A program made the position numbers and the translations under genes. A stretch of 64,000 nt of DNA, taken from G963665545 sp963665545. GTDB taxonomy: Bacteria > Pseudomonadota > Gammaproteobacteria > Xanthomonadales > SZUA-36. The DNA lies in the NCBI GenBank assembly GCA_963665545.2, contig CAXXKZ010000004.1, positions 434,001 to 498,000 of the forward strand. The letters run 5' to 3'. The notes beneath the pieces are model-generated. The model did no database searches and was not told where the DNA came from. It was given only the letters and a program-made list of their open reading frames with translations. Shown here piece after piece: positions 17,993-27,201 of the stretch. Position 1 is the first letter of the stretch. Each line of letters begins with the position of its first letter.

Positions 17993-19120
17993 TCATTCAT
18001 CCAACAGCCTTTCCGGCGCCACGGCATCGACATAATCCATCACGCCTTCGAAGCCAATGCCAGGTTGGCTTCCTGTAACCGTGGCAGCGGTTAAGTGAGC
18101 CAGGCTGGGTGCGGATTGCACGCCGTAACCTCCCTGCCCTGCGAGCCAGAAAAAACCCTCGGCGCGGGGGTCGTAGCCGGCCACGAAACAGCGGTCCGGC
18201 GCAAAAGTCCGCAGGCCGGCCCAACTGTGGTTGACGCGCCGAATATCCAGGCCGGTGGCTCTTTCAAATCGGTCCGCGCCAATCGCCACATCGATGTCTT
18301 CCGGTTGCGAGTCGCAGGCCGCGCTGGGCGTCTCATCGGCAGGTGAAATCAGTAGTTGGCCGGCATCCGGCTTGAAGTAGAAGTCCTCGTCCGCTTCGAT
18401 CATCAACGGCCAATCACTAATATCGCAACCCTCAGGCGGGTCTATGGTAAACGCTGTGCGCCGCATCGGCGTAATACGGAGCGACCCCAGGCCGGCCATT
18501 TCAGCCACCGGGTCGGCCCAGGCGCCGGCGGCATTGACCACGACGGACGCTTTAAACTCCGCGCCATTGGCGGTCACCGACCAACACCCTCCCCGGCGCG
18601 CTATGGAATCGACCTTGTGGGCGCTCAGCAGTATCCCGTCGCGCCGGCGCAACAAACGGATGTAGCCTTGCAGCAGGGCATCGACGTCGATGTCTCCGCC
18701 TTTTTTGTCCCACATGGCGCCATCCACCCTGTCGGCCAGTAAAATGGGCACGCGTTGACGAACCTGATCTCCGGTCAGTCTGATCAAGCGGGCATTGTCC
18801 TCCTGCATGCGACTCAGTTGCTCGCGTTGATCGGCACGGCCAAAAAACATGCAATCGCGCAGACGAATCAGATCCACTTCGGTAAAGCCTTCTGGGGGGG
18901 AGAGCAGGAATTGCTCGCACAGGCCTGTCAGGCCACGGACGGCAACACTGCCATAAGCAGCCGCAAAAAACGCAGCTGAGCGTCCGGTGGCGCGGTAGCC
19001 GGCCTGAGCCTCCATTTCCAATAGCAGCACGCTAACGTGGCGGGCGAGTTCCGCAGCAGCAGAAGTACCGGCGATACCTGCACCGATGACAATAAAATCC
19101 GATTCAGATGGGGGGGTCAT
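17993..19120 (-). CDS. FAD-dependent amino-acid oxidase/dehydrogenase (DAO family)
   Basis: About 375 residues from ATG 19120, chosen because the FAD motif FIVIGAGIAGTSAAAELA starts soon after it; the longest frame begins 17 codons earlier. GYRATGRSAAFF, VVNAAGAWADPVAEMAGL and the C-terminal GLRTFAPDRCFVAGYDPRAEGFFWLAGQGGYGVQSAP block are typical of DadA/glycine-oxidase-like enzymes. The His-rich flavin-linking motif of sarcosine oxidases is absent. It would oxidise an amine or D-amino acid to an imino or keto acid, most likely in the cytoplasm. It lies upstream of the cyclodeaminase homologue and divergent from the serine hydrolase and deacylase genes. Confidence 0.85.
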   Translation of the reverse strand: MTPPSESDFIVIGAGIAGTSAAAELARHVSVLLLEMEAQAGYRATGRSAAFFAAAYGSVAVRGLTGLCEQFLLSPPEGFTEVDLIRLRDCMFFGRADQREQLSRMQEDNARLIRLTGDQVRQRVPILLADRVDGAMWDKKGGDIDVDALLQGYIRLLRRRDGILLSAHKVDSIARRGGCWSVTANGAEFKASVVVNAAGAWADPVAEMAGLGSLRITPMRRTAFTIDPPEGCDISDWPLMIEADEDFYFKPDAGQLLISPADETPSAACDSQPEDIDVAIGADRFERATGLDIRRVNHSWAGLRTFAPDRCFVAGYDPRAEGFFWLAGQGGYGVQSAPSLAHLTAATVTGSQPGIGFEGVMDYVDAVAPERLLDE

Positions 19121-19386
19121 CCGATCATGCTCTTTCCAGATACACTTAATGACGACAAGAAACTGGATCACCCCATTTGAGTCAATTGATTGGGGTCAGA
19201 TTGCCTGACCGCCGGGTCGCCGTTGGCGCGGCTGTTACCCCGCCGATATGGGTGCTGACTTGCTCAAATGAAACTGCTGACTCACGCCGAAACTGCGTCT
19301 TAGTATTGTGGCTGTCCGAGCTTTAGCTGTGCTATTGCTGTGCAATACCCCGCGCCAAACCCCGTGCACATTTTCTGGGAGTGATT

Positions 19387-21267
19387 ATGAATAACACCCG
19401 ATCCTTTTTTCTGGCCCTCGCCGGTTTGTTGACCGCTGTTCCATCAATGGCCTTCGACGCCGAGGACCTGCGCAATCCCAAAGTGATCGAGGCTTTTGTT
19501 GACGGCGTGGTCAAGCCGCTGATGGCCGAGGGTCACAGCCCTTCTGGCTCGTTCGCGCTAATGAAAGACGGCAACCTCATTTTCGCCAAAGGCTACGGCT
19601 GGCAAAACGTCGAGGAACGCATCCCGGTGGACCCCTACAAGTCGCTGTTCCGCCCCGGATCGATATCAAAACTGTTTACCTGGGTATCCGTCATGCAACT
19701 GGTGGAACAGGGCGAACTGGACCTGGATGCGGACCTCAATACATACCTTGAGAACTTCCAGATCGAGGACAGCTTTCCGGGCCAGCCGATCACGCTGCGG
19801 CACTGCCTTACGCACACCCCCGGATTTGAAGACGGGGCCCTGGGCTACTTGATTATCGAAGACCAGTCCGGCGTGATTCCGCTGGCCGATGCAATGGCGA
19901 AGTACCAGCCCAAACGCGTCAACCCGCCAGGCACAATTGGCGCCTATTCCAATTACTGCACCGCGCTGTCCGGCCTGATCGTGGCGAATGTGTCAGGCCT
20001 GTCGTTTGAGGACTACGTCTACCGCAACATTTTCCAGCGCCTCGGCATGCGCAGCTCCAGTTTCAGTGAGCCCCTGCCCGAAGGGCTCGATCAGAACATG
20101 ACCGTCGCGTACAAGTACGAGGCCGGCAAGTATGTGTCCAGGCCGTTTGAGTTGGTCGCAAATTTCCTTCCGGCCGGCGGCCTGTCAGCAACCATGACCG
20201 ATATGCTGAAGTTCGGCGGCGCGCTGCTGAACGGCGGCGAGTTCAATGGCGGCAGAATCCTCCAGCCCGAAACGCTGGAAGACATGAAGCGCATCCACTT
20301 TACCTATGATGACCGCGTCAAGGGCATCGGTCTGGGCTTCCTGCAGTACCCATACGGCGATACCGACACATTCGGCCACGACGGCGGCACCACGGCCTTT
20401 TTCTCTCACTTCGGCGTCACGCCCTCCGAAAATCTCGTGATTGCATTTTCATTCAGCGGCCCGGGTGGTGGAAAAACCTACGCCACCCTGACCCGCGCGA
20501 TCTACGAGGAATTCCTCGGCAAAGAACCGCATCATGACGAGCCCCCGGCGGATTTTGCCGGGCGAGCCGCGAAATATGCCGGTACTTACATTACCTGGCG
20601 CCGCAGTTTCACCAAGCTGGAAAGCTTGCTGGGCTTATTGGGCCAACTCGAAGTTGCACCCAACGCTGACGACGAACTGATGATCGGCGAATCGCGCTAC
20701 GTTGAAATTGAGAAGAATTTATTCAGAAATATTGAAAATGGCGACCTGGTGGCATTTCAGGAAGATGATCAGGGCAGCATCGTGGGCTTTGTGCAAGACG
20801 GCTGGCCCATCCAGTCGATGTACAAGGCAGGCACCCTCGCCAACAGGAATCTGACCTTTATCCTGCTGGGCATTTCTGCCGTTGTTCTTCTCGCCGTGGT
20901 ATTGAGAGGTTTCTACCAACGCGACAAATTCAAAGCCATGCAGCCCGCTGACCGCGGTGCCACTCGCGCTGCATTCTGGGCCGCTGCCGGCCACTTGTTT
21001 GCCTGGGTATTCGGCGCCATCACCATTATTTCTGTGGGCGATCAACTGATGTCTCGAATTCCTACCATGCTGACGATCTGGTTGATCTTCCCGATTGTTG
21101 CAACCTTGCTGAGCCTTTACCTGCTATACCAGACGGTCAATGTATGGCGCGGCGCCTTGCTCACTGGCGTCTTCGCACGCGTTCGTTACTCGATTGTCGC
21201 GGTGGCGGCATTGTTCATGGCCTGGTTCTATTATTTCTGGAATATTCTCGGGTTTAACTACTACTAG
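19387..21267 (+). CDS. Secreted serine hydrolase (class C beta-lactamase fold) with membrane tail
   Basis: About 626 residues from ATG 19387, preceded by GGGAG. A signal peptide (SFFLALAGLLTAVPSMAFA-like) leads to a penicillin-binding-protein/AmpC-type hydrolase with nucleophile FRPGSISKLFTW (SxxK), the Tyr motif AYSNYCTALSG and the HDGGTTAFFSHF box. A smaller domain (about 385-470) follows, then four C-terminal transmembrane helices (from about residue 488). The family includes D-aminopeptidases, esterases and peptidoglycan-acting enzymes. Anchored on the periplasmic face and followed directly by two D-acyl-amino-acid deacylases, it may cut D-residue peptides; the substrate is inferred, not shown. 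Confidence 0.85.
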   Translation: MNNTRSFFLALAGLLTAVPSMAFDAEDLRNPKVIEAFVDGVVKPLMAEGHSPSGSFALMKDGNLIFAKGYGWQNVEERIPVDPYKSLFRPGSISKLFTWVSVMQLVEQGELDLDADLNTYLENFQIEDSFPGQPITLRHCLTHTPGFEDGALGYLIIEDQSGVIPLADAMAKYQPKRVNPPGTIGAYSNYCTALSGLIVANVSGLSFEDYVYRNIFQRLGMRSSSFSEPLPEGLDQNMTVAYKYEAGKYVSRPFELVANFLPAGGLSATMTDMLKFGGALLNGGEFNGGRILQPETLEDMKRIHFTYDDRVKGIGLGFLQYPYGDTDTFGHDGGTTAFFSHFGVTPSENLVIAFSFSGPGGGKTYATLTRAIYEEFLGKEPHHDEPPADFAGRAAKYAGTYITWRRSFTKLESLLGLLGQLEVAPNADDELMIGESRYVEIEKNLFRNIENGDLVAFQEDDQGSIVGFVQDGWPIQSMYKAGTLANRNLTFILLGISAVVLLAVVLRGFYQRDKFKAMQPADRGATRAAFWAAAGHLFAWVFGAITIISVGDQLMSRIPTMLTIWLIFPIVATLLSLYLLYQTVNVWRGALLTGVFARVRYSIVAVAALFMAWFYYFWNILGFNYY

Positions 21268-21277
21268 GGCCTTCACT

Positions 21278-22816
21278 GTGACTGATAAAACTTCGATCTG
21301 GCGGCGGGCGCTGCTCGCCGCCACTGCAACCCTGCTCGGCCTGCTGTCTTATGGCACGGTTCTAAGTGCCGAATACGACACCGTGATCGCCAACGGCCGG
21401 GTCATGAACCCCACCAGCGGTCTTGATTCGGTCCGCTACGTGGGCATCAAGAACGGAAGAATTGCTGCCTTGTCGCGCGATCCCATCAAGGGCGATATTG
21501 AAATAGATGCCAGTGGCATGGTGGTCGCACCCGGCTTCATCGACCTGCACGCCCACGGCCAGCGAGAGTTCGAAGCCCGCCTTCAAGCACAGGATGGCGT
21601 CACCACTCAACTCGAAATGGAGGTGGGTGCTTTTCCGGTCGCCACCTGGTACGAATTTCGTGCCGGCAACACCCCGATCAATTACGGCGCGACCGTCGGC
21701 CATATTCCGTCTCGCCAGGCAACCATGGTCAACCTGGCGGCCGTGGGGCTGGAAGAGGACGACCTGGCAACGGGTCTCCGCAGCGGCGGATCATTCGAGA
21801 TCATTGCCAAACAGCGTGAATGGATGGAAGACCCGGCCAGTTCAGAACAACTGGCGGCACTGAAAACCCGCATCCAGACAGGTCTGAACGAAGGGGCGCT
21901 GGGGATCGGCTATGGAATCAACTACACGGCCGGCGCCAAGCGCGAAGAAATTCTCCGCCTGTTCGAGATGGCAAGGGACAATGGCGTCACCAACTTCGTA
22001 CATTCGCGATTCATGTCCGAATACGACCTCGGCGGCAGCGTTGATGCCATCCAGGAATTGCTGGCCAACGCCGCGATCACTGGTGCCAGCCTGCATATCG
22101 TGCATATCGGCAGCAGCGGTGGCAATCGCGTACGGATTCTGCTCGAGATGATCGACGGCGCCCGCGAAAACGGCATGGATGTGACCACCGAAGTTTATCC
22201 TTACACGGCCTGGTCGACCTTTGTCGGCGCGGCCATATTCAACGGCGACTGGACTGTCGGACTGGGCATGGACTACAGCGACATCGAATTACCGCAGAGC
22301 GGAGAGCGGCTCGACAAAGCGCGCTTCAACCAAATGCGCCAGGAATCACCCAGCACCATCATCGTTGGACACGGCATGCATGAGCCCAACATTACGACAG
22401 CAGTGGCCCATCCAGGGGTGATGATTGCCAGCGACGGCATGATTTATCACGAAGGCCGCGCCCATCCCCGGGGCGCCGGCACGTTTTGCCGTGTGCTCGG
22501 TTACTACGTCCGTGAGAAGGGCGCGCTATCACTGATGGATGCCTTGGGCAAAATGAGCTACTTGCCTGCAGCCCGGCTTGAAAACGCGGTTCCGCAGATG
22601 AAAAACAAAGGGCGTATCGCCATTGGCGCCGATGCAGACATCATCGTTTTCGATCCGGCCACGGTCACTGACCGGGCCACTTTTAACGATCCAGCGCTGC
22701 CATCTTCCGGCATGCAGCATGTATTGGTACACGGCATCTTTGTGGTCCGCGACGGCCAATTGCGTGAAGGGGTCTATCCCGGGCGGCCGGTTCGCCGCGA
22801 ACAGGGGGGAATGTGA
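21278..22816 (+). CDS. N-acyl-D-amino-acid deacylase family amidohydrolase (copy 1)
   Basis: About 512 residues from GTG 21278 (longer frames overlap the upstream gene). A signal peptide runs to SYGTVLSA. The amidohydrolase barrel has the metal pair HAHG after VVAPGFIDL, the conserved EVYPYTAWSTF, HIVHIGSSGG, IVGHGMHEPN and the metal Asp in MIASDGMIYHEGRAHPRGAGTF. This last block is typical of D-aminoacylase/N-acyl-D-glutamate deacylase enzymes, which hydrolyse N-acyl-D-amino acids. The small beta-domain comes from both ends (NGRVMNPTSGLD and GRIAIGADADIIVFDP). Its stop overlaps the start of copy 2 by one base, so the pair is co-translated. Confidence 0.88.
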   Translation: MTDKTSIWRRALLAATATLLGLLSYGTVLSAEYDTVIANGRVMNPTSGLDSVRYVGIKNGRIAALSRDPIKGDIEIDASGMVVAPGFIDLHAHGQREFEARLQAQDGVTTQLEMEVGAFPVATWYEFRAGNTPINYGATVGHIPSRQATMVNLAAVGLEEDDLATGLRSGGSFEIIAKQREWMEDPASSEQLAALKTRIQTGLNEGALGIGYGINYTAGAKREEILRLFEMARDNGVTNFVHSRFMSEYDLGGSVDAIQELLANAAITGASLHIVHIGSSGGNRVRILLEMIDGARENGMDVTTEVYPYTAWSTFVGAAIFNGDWTVGLGMDYSDIELPQSGERLDKARFNQMRQESPSTIIVGHGMHEPNITTAVAHPGVMIASDGMIYHEGRAHPRGAGTFCRVLGYYVREKGALSLMDALGKMSYLPAARLENAVPQMKNKGRIAIGADADIIVFDPATVTDRATFNDPALPSSGMQHVLVHGIFVVRDGQLREGVYPGRPVRREQGGM

Positions 22817-24342
22817 TGAAGCGTACACGACCCATCACTTGTATTTTTGCTCTGCTGCTCACGGCCTTAGCTTCAGTATCAGCACTGGCGGCCGACTACG
22901 ATATCGTCATCAGCGGCGGCCGTGTGATGAATCCCGAATCGGGGCTGGATGCGGTCCGCAACGTTGGCATTCGCGACGGTCGTATCGCCAAGCTCTCGAG
23001 AGAGCCGCTCAGCGGGGCGACCATAATCGATGCGAGCGGGCTGGTGATCGCACCGGGCTTTATTGACCTGCACGCCCACGGGCAGGACGAGTTTGCCGCC
23101 CGGTTGCAGGCGCGCGATGGCGTCACCACGCAATTGGAGATGGAGGGTGGCGTCTACCCAGTCGGTCCCTGGTACGACAAAAGGGCAGGCAAGGCAGTCA
23201 TTAACTTTGGTGCTACTGCGGGCCATATTGGCATGCGAATGGCATCCATAGTGGACTTGAGCAAATACGACCTGACTGAAGATGACCTACGCAAGGCTGC
23301 CGGCGATCAGGGCCTGGAGAGCGAGATTTTCCTACTGCTGTCCAAGGACCGCAGCTGGGTTGACAACCATCCCACGGCGGAGCAACTGACAGATTTGCTG
23401 CGACGCGCGCAGGAAGGCATCGACGAGGGCGCCCTGGGACTGGGCTACGGGATTGCCTACACACCTGGCGCCACCCGTGAGGAAATTTTCCGGATGTTCA
23501 AGGTGGCCAAAGCCAATGGCCTGACCAATTTTGTTCATTCCCGCAACGGCCTGGAACAGGAATTGGGCGGCAACATCGACGCCGTCCAGGAATTAATTTC
23601 CAATGCTGCGAGCACCGGTGCTCGCGTCCACATCGTCCATATCGGCAGCAGCGGCGGCAACCAGGTGAGTCTGCTACTGGAAATGATCGACAGTGCCCGC
23701 GCAAACGGCATTGAAATCACCACCGAGGTCTACCCTTACACCGCCTGGTCCACCTTCATCGGCGCGGCCATGTTTGATGGCGATTGGACCACACTCCACC
23801 AGATGAAGTATGGGGATATTGAACTGCCTGAAACCGGCGAGCGGCTGAATCAGGAAAGTTTCAATCGAATCAGCAAAGACAACCCAGGCACGATTCTTAT
23901 TGGCCACGGCATGAAAGAGGTCAATGTGACGGCAGCCATTGCCCATCCGGGCGTCATGATTGCCAGCGACGGCATGTTATTTGACAACGGCAGGGCACAT
24001 CCGCGCGGGGCCGGGACTTTTTCACGGGTTCTGGGACGCTACGTGCGGGAAAGACAGGCCCTCTCACTGATGGACGCGCTGGGCAAAATGAGTTATCTGC
24101 CTGCTCATTTACTCGAGGATTCAGTGCCGCAAATGAAATACAAGGGGCGCATTGCCGAGGGCGCCGATGCGGATATTACGATTTTCGATCCAGACCGTGT
24201 GATTGACCGGGCGACATTCAATGAGCCCGCGCAAGGTTCGGATGGCATTGAGCACGTGTTGGTGAACGGTCGGTTCATCGTCCGCGATGCCATATTGCTG
24301 GAAAACTTTTATCCAGGCAAAGCCGTACGCCGATCGGAGTAA
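22816..24342 (+). CDS. N-acyl-D-amino-acid deacylase family amidohydrolase (copy 2)
   Basis: About 508 residues, a tandem paralogue of the gene before it; most motifs are shared nearly word for word (FIDLHAHGQDEF, EVYPYTAWSTF, HIVHIGSSGG, ASDGMLFDNGRAHPRGAGTF). The signal peptide is LLLTALASVSALA. It starts at ATG 22816 with AGGGGG eight bases upstream. Differences cluster in the 125-200 region, where copy 2 is about nine residues longer, and around HGMKEVN. That is where substrate selectivity could differ. Presumably secreted to the periplasm like copy 1 and acting on a related N-acyl or peptide substrate. Confidence 0.88.
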   Translation: MKRTRPITCIFALLLTALASVSALAADYDIVISGGRVMNPESGLDAVRNVGIRDGRIAKLSREPLSGATIIDASGLVIAPGFIDLHAHGQDEFAARLQARDGVTTQLEMEGGVYPVGPWYDKRAGKAVINFGATAGHIGMRMASIVDLSKYDLTEDDLRKAAGDQGLESEIFLLLSKDRSWVDNHPTAEQLTDLLRRAQEGIDEGALGLGYGIAYTPGATREEIFRMFKVAKANGLTNFVHSRNGLEQELGGNIDAVQELISNAASTGARVHIVHIGSSGGNQVSLLLEMIDSARANGIEITTEVYPYTAWSTFIGAAMFDGDWTTLHQMKYGDIELPETGERLNQESFNRISKDNPGTILIGHGMKEVNVTAAIAHPGVMIASDGMLFDNGRAHPRGAGTFSRVLGRYVRERQALSLMDALGKMSYLPAHLLEDSVPQMKYKGRIAEGADADITIFDPDRVIDRATFNEPAQGSDGIEHVLVNGRFIVRDAILLENFYPGKAVRRSE

Positions 24343-24388
24343 TTACTTTAATTATATAATTTAACTTATTATTATTTAATGATTTATT
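24343..24388. promoter_or_regulatory. AT-rich spacer before dipeptidase
   Basis: Forty-six bases of nearly pure A/T in an otherwise GC-rich window, directly before the dipeptidase ATG. Several TATAAT-like hexamers are possible (for example TATAAT on the plus strand at about 24354). It may hold an internal promoter, but no ribosome binding site is recognisable. Confidence 0.35.
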
Positions 24389-25552
24389 ATGCCATATACT
24401 AGTCACTTTTCCAGGCGCCGCTTCGTTATCTCGCTGGCCGGCGCCGCAGTGGCCGCGCCCTTCATCAACCTGGGCAATTACCCACTATTTGCCGCCAGCA
24501 CGACGACTTACAGCGACCGCGGTATCAACCTGATCAACGACTCCCTGGTTATGGATATGCTGTCGCAGTTTGATATGACCCGATTGTTTTCTGCCATGTC
24601 CACCGGCGCTGACCCGCTGTTATTTACGCATGATGAATTGCTGGCCATCAAGGACTCGGGTATCGACGTGTTTCATCCAGCCACGGGCATGGGCGGGCCC
24701 AGCGCGCAACTCGACGTCATGAATCACATGGCCAATTACAATGGCATGATTGCCGAGCACCCGGACTTGCTGATGCGGGTGGATTCGGTCGCGGATATCA
24801 GGGAAGTTCGACGCAGCGGCAAAATGGGCATCATCCTGGGCATCCAGAACTCGGACCATTTTTCAACGCCTGCCGACGTTAACCGCTACTACTATGCCGG
24901 CCAGCGCATTTCTCAGCTCACCTACAACTCGCAAAACCGCATCGCATCAGGCTCTACCGACCGAGTTGACGGCGGCATCAGTGATTTCGGACAATCCATC
25001 GTGACCGCAATGAATGAGGTCGGCATGGCGGTGGATGTCTCCCATTGCGGTGACCAGACCACGCTGGATGCTTTTGAACTGTCCAGCAAGCCTGTCCTGA
25101 TCACCCATTCCAACTGCCGGGCGCTGGCACCCGGTCATCCGCGCTGCAAAACGGACGAGGCAATCAGGGCCATGGCGGCGGGCGGCGGCGCGATGGGTGT
25201 CACGGCCGTGAGAAATTTCGTCAAGAATGATGAGCCAACGACCATTGAACATTACATCGACCACATCGACCATATCGTCAATCTGGTCGGCATCGAATAC
25301 GTCGGCGTCGGCACAGACGCGGACCAGTATGGTTACGACGCCCTGCCCAAGGAAATCGGTGAACAACTCAGAGCCGGCTACAAGTCCAGTTACGCATTCC
25401 ATGAACGGCTGGACATTGAAGGCCTGGATCACCCGAAGAAAATGTATGACCTGACCGAAGCGCTGATTCGCCGCGGCTACAGCGACAACAACATCCGGGA
25501 CATCCTGGGTAGAAACTTTGAACGGGTCCTCGGCACTGTGTGGGTCTCCTGA
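24389..25552 (+). CDS. Tat-exported membrane-type dipeptidase (peptidase M19)
   Basis: A 387-residue zinc dipeptidase. Residues 8-35 are a twin-arginine signal (SRRRFVISLAGAAVAAPF), so it folds before export to the periplasm. The M19 barrel follows: the metal Asp in DSLVMDMLSQFDMT is in place of the family HxD, VDVSHCG and VLITHSNCRAL give the later His ligands, and IEYVGVGTDAD gives the catalytic Asp. The usual N-terminal His of the HxD pair is not seen here, which is also true of the other M19 protein at 54.3 kb and suggests a subfamily. M19 enzymes accept dipeptides with a C-terminal D-residue, fitting the neighbouring D-deacylases. Confidence 0.85.
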   Translation: MPYTSHFSRRRFVISLAGAAVAAPFINLGNYPLFAASTTTYSDRGINLINDSLVMDMLSQFDMTRLFSAMSTGADPLLFTHDELLAIKDSGIDVFHPATGMGGPSAQLDVMNHMANYNGMIAEHPDLLMRVDSVADIREVRRSGKMGIILGIQNSDHFSTPADVNRYYYAGQRISQLTYNSQNRIASGSTDRVDGGISDFGQSIVTAMNEVGMAVDVSHCGDQTTLDAFELSSKPVLITHSNCRALAPGHPRCKTDEAIRAMAAGGGAMGVTAVRNFVKNDEPTTIEHYIDHIDHIVNLVGIEYVGVGTDADQYGYDALPKEIGEQLRAGYKSSYAFHERLDIEGLDHPKKMYDLTEALIRRGYSDNNIRDILGRNFERVLGTVWVS

Positions 25553-25583
25553 GCATGCGCCAGCGAAGTCAGCAACCGTAAAT

Positions 25584-26552
25584 ATGAATGAGCCGGGTGC
25601 CCCGCTCAGCTCTGCCACTGAGGCGATAGGCGACACGCCACTGGTCGCGCTGGATCGAATCACTGCCGATCTTGACGGGCGCATTTTCGCCAAACTGGAA
25701 ATGCTCAACCCGGGCTTCTCCAAGAAAGATCGCGCGGCCCGGCAAATAATTGAAGATGCCGAGGCAGACGGCACGCTGCGGCCCGGACAAACCGTGGTGG
25801 AACTCACCAGCGGAAATATGGGTACGGGTCTGGCCATCGTCTGCGGCAATAAGGGCTATCCATTCGTTGCGGTCATGTCCCGAGGCAACTCTGAAGAGCG
25901 TGCCCGCATGATGCGCGCGCTCGGTGCCGAAGTCGTGCTGGTGGACCAACACACAGATTCGGTCGTGGGAGAGGTCGGCGGCGCAGACTTGGCACGGGTC
26001 GAGGCCCAGGCCATCCGTATTAGCCAGGAACGCCGGGCATTTCGCGCCGATCAATTTGTGCGCCAGGGAAACTTGCGCGCCCACTATCTCACAACCGGAC
26101 CGGAAATCTGGCAGCAATCCTCGGGCAATATTGATGCCTTTTGCGACTTCGTCGGTTCCGGAGGCACCTACGCCGGCGTGACCCGGTGTCTGAAAGAACA
26201 CAATACCGACATTGCTTGCTACGTCGTAGAGCCTGAGGGCGCAGCGGTGTTGGCCGGCAAGGCCGTCGATCACCCGAACCACCCGATTCAGGGTGGTGGC
26301 TATTCCATCGGCGAGTTGGACTTTATGCCGGACATCCCCGTGGATGGCTATATCGAGATATCCGGCGAGCAGGCCCGGGACGGAGCTCGAATGCTGGCAG
26401 CAAAGGAAGGCATATTCGCCGGTTTTTCCTCAGGCGCCAACCTGCAGGCCGCACTGAAATTGCTACGCGGACCTCACCAGGGTGCCAATATCGCCATCAT
26501 CGTCTGCGATTCAGGCCTGAAATACCTCAGCACCGACCTCTGGGATAAATAA
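25584..26552 (+). CDS. Cysteine synthase-fold PLP enzyme
   Basis: About 322 residues from ATG 25584. The PLP lysine lies in NPGFSKKDRAARQI, where typical cysteine synthases have NPGGSVKDR. The phosphate-binding TSGNMGTGLAI, the GSGGTYAGVTRCL loop and the GFSSGANLQAAL end motif are all present. The substituted SxKDR region and TSGNM in place of TSGNT point away from standard CysK/CysM. O-acetylserine, O-phosphoserine or beta-chloroalanine-type beta-replacement, or beta-elimination, are all possible. It starts 32 bases after the dipeptidase and is followed by the repeat array, so it likely ends that operon. Confidence 0.8.
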   Translation: MNEPGAPLSSATEAIGDTPLVALDRITADLDGRIFAKLEMLNPGFSKKDRAARQIIEDAEADGTLRPGQTVVELTSGNMGTGLAIVCGNKGYPFVAVMSRGNSEERARMMRALGAEVVLVDQHTDSVVGEVGGADLARVEAQAIRISQERRAFRADQFVRQGNLRAHYLTTGPEIWQQSSGNIDAFCDFVGSGGTYAGVTRCLKEHNTDIACYVVEPEGAAVLAGKAVDHPNHPIQGGGYSIGELDFMPDIPVDGYIEISGEQARDGARMLAAKEGIFAGFSSGANLQAALKLLRGPHQGANIAIIVCDSGLKYLSTDLWDK

Positions 26553-26559
26553 TCCCCCT

Positions 26560-27187
26560 GTCATCCCGGGCTCTGACCCGGGACCCATACGGCGTATTTT
26601 CAAACACCCGCACTATAGGTCCCGGATCGCGCTCCGCTTGTCCGGGATGACATTAAATTATCATCCCGGGCTCCACCCCGTCATCCCGGGCTCCGACCCG
26701 GGACCCATACGGCGTATTTTCAAACCCCCGCACTATAGGTCCCGGATCGCGCTGCGCTTGTCCGGGATGACATTAAATTAGCACCCCGGGCCCCGACCCC
26801 CGTCATCCCGGGCTCCGACCCCCGTCATCCCGGGCTCCGACCCGGGACCCATACGGCGTATTTTCAAACCCCCGCACTATAGGTCCCGGATCGCGCTGCG
26901 CTTGTCCGGGATGACATTAAATTAGCACCCCGGGCCCCGACCCCCGTCATCCCGGGCCCCGACCCGGGACCCATACGGCGTATTTTCAAACACCCGCACT
27001 ATAGGTCCCGGATCGCGCTGCGCTTGTCCGGGATGACATTAAATTATCATCCCGGGCTCCGACCCCCGTCATCCCGGGCCCCGACCCGGGACCCATACGG
27101 CGTATTTTCAAACCCCCGCACTATAGGTCCCGGATCGCGCTGCGCTTGTCCGGGATGACGATACTCGTCACTTGTCCGGGATGACGT
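26560..27187. repeat. Tandem array of five palindromic repeat units
   Basis: Five copies of a roughly 100-base unit spaced by 120-144 bases. Each opens with TCATCCCGGGCTC.GACCCG, passes through GACCCATACGGCG and CACTATAGGTCCCGG and ends GCTTGTCCGGGATGAC, mostly followed by ATTAAATTA. The outer and inner arms (TCATCCCGG with CCGGGATGA; CGGGACC with GGTCCCG) let each unit fold into a long hairpin. Extra partial arms lie between units. The core recurs in opposite orientation at 47.65-47.85 kb. The final arm runs up to the MFS gene. No ORF is present. Confidence 0.9.
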
Positions 27188-27201
27188 ATGATTGGTTCAG
27201 G

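Noticed and set aside
24947..26282. Long minus-strand ORFs (300 and 237 codons)
   Set aside because: They mirror the dipeptidase and PLP-enzyme genes, which have clear motifs on the plus strand.
26560..27187. CRISPR array
   Set aside because: Units are about 100-140 bases, self-complementary and contiguous, with no unique spacers and no cas genes.
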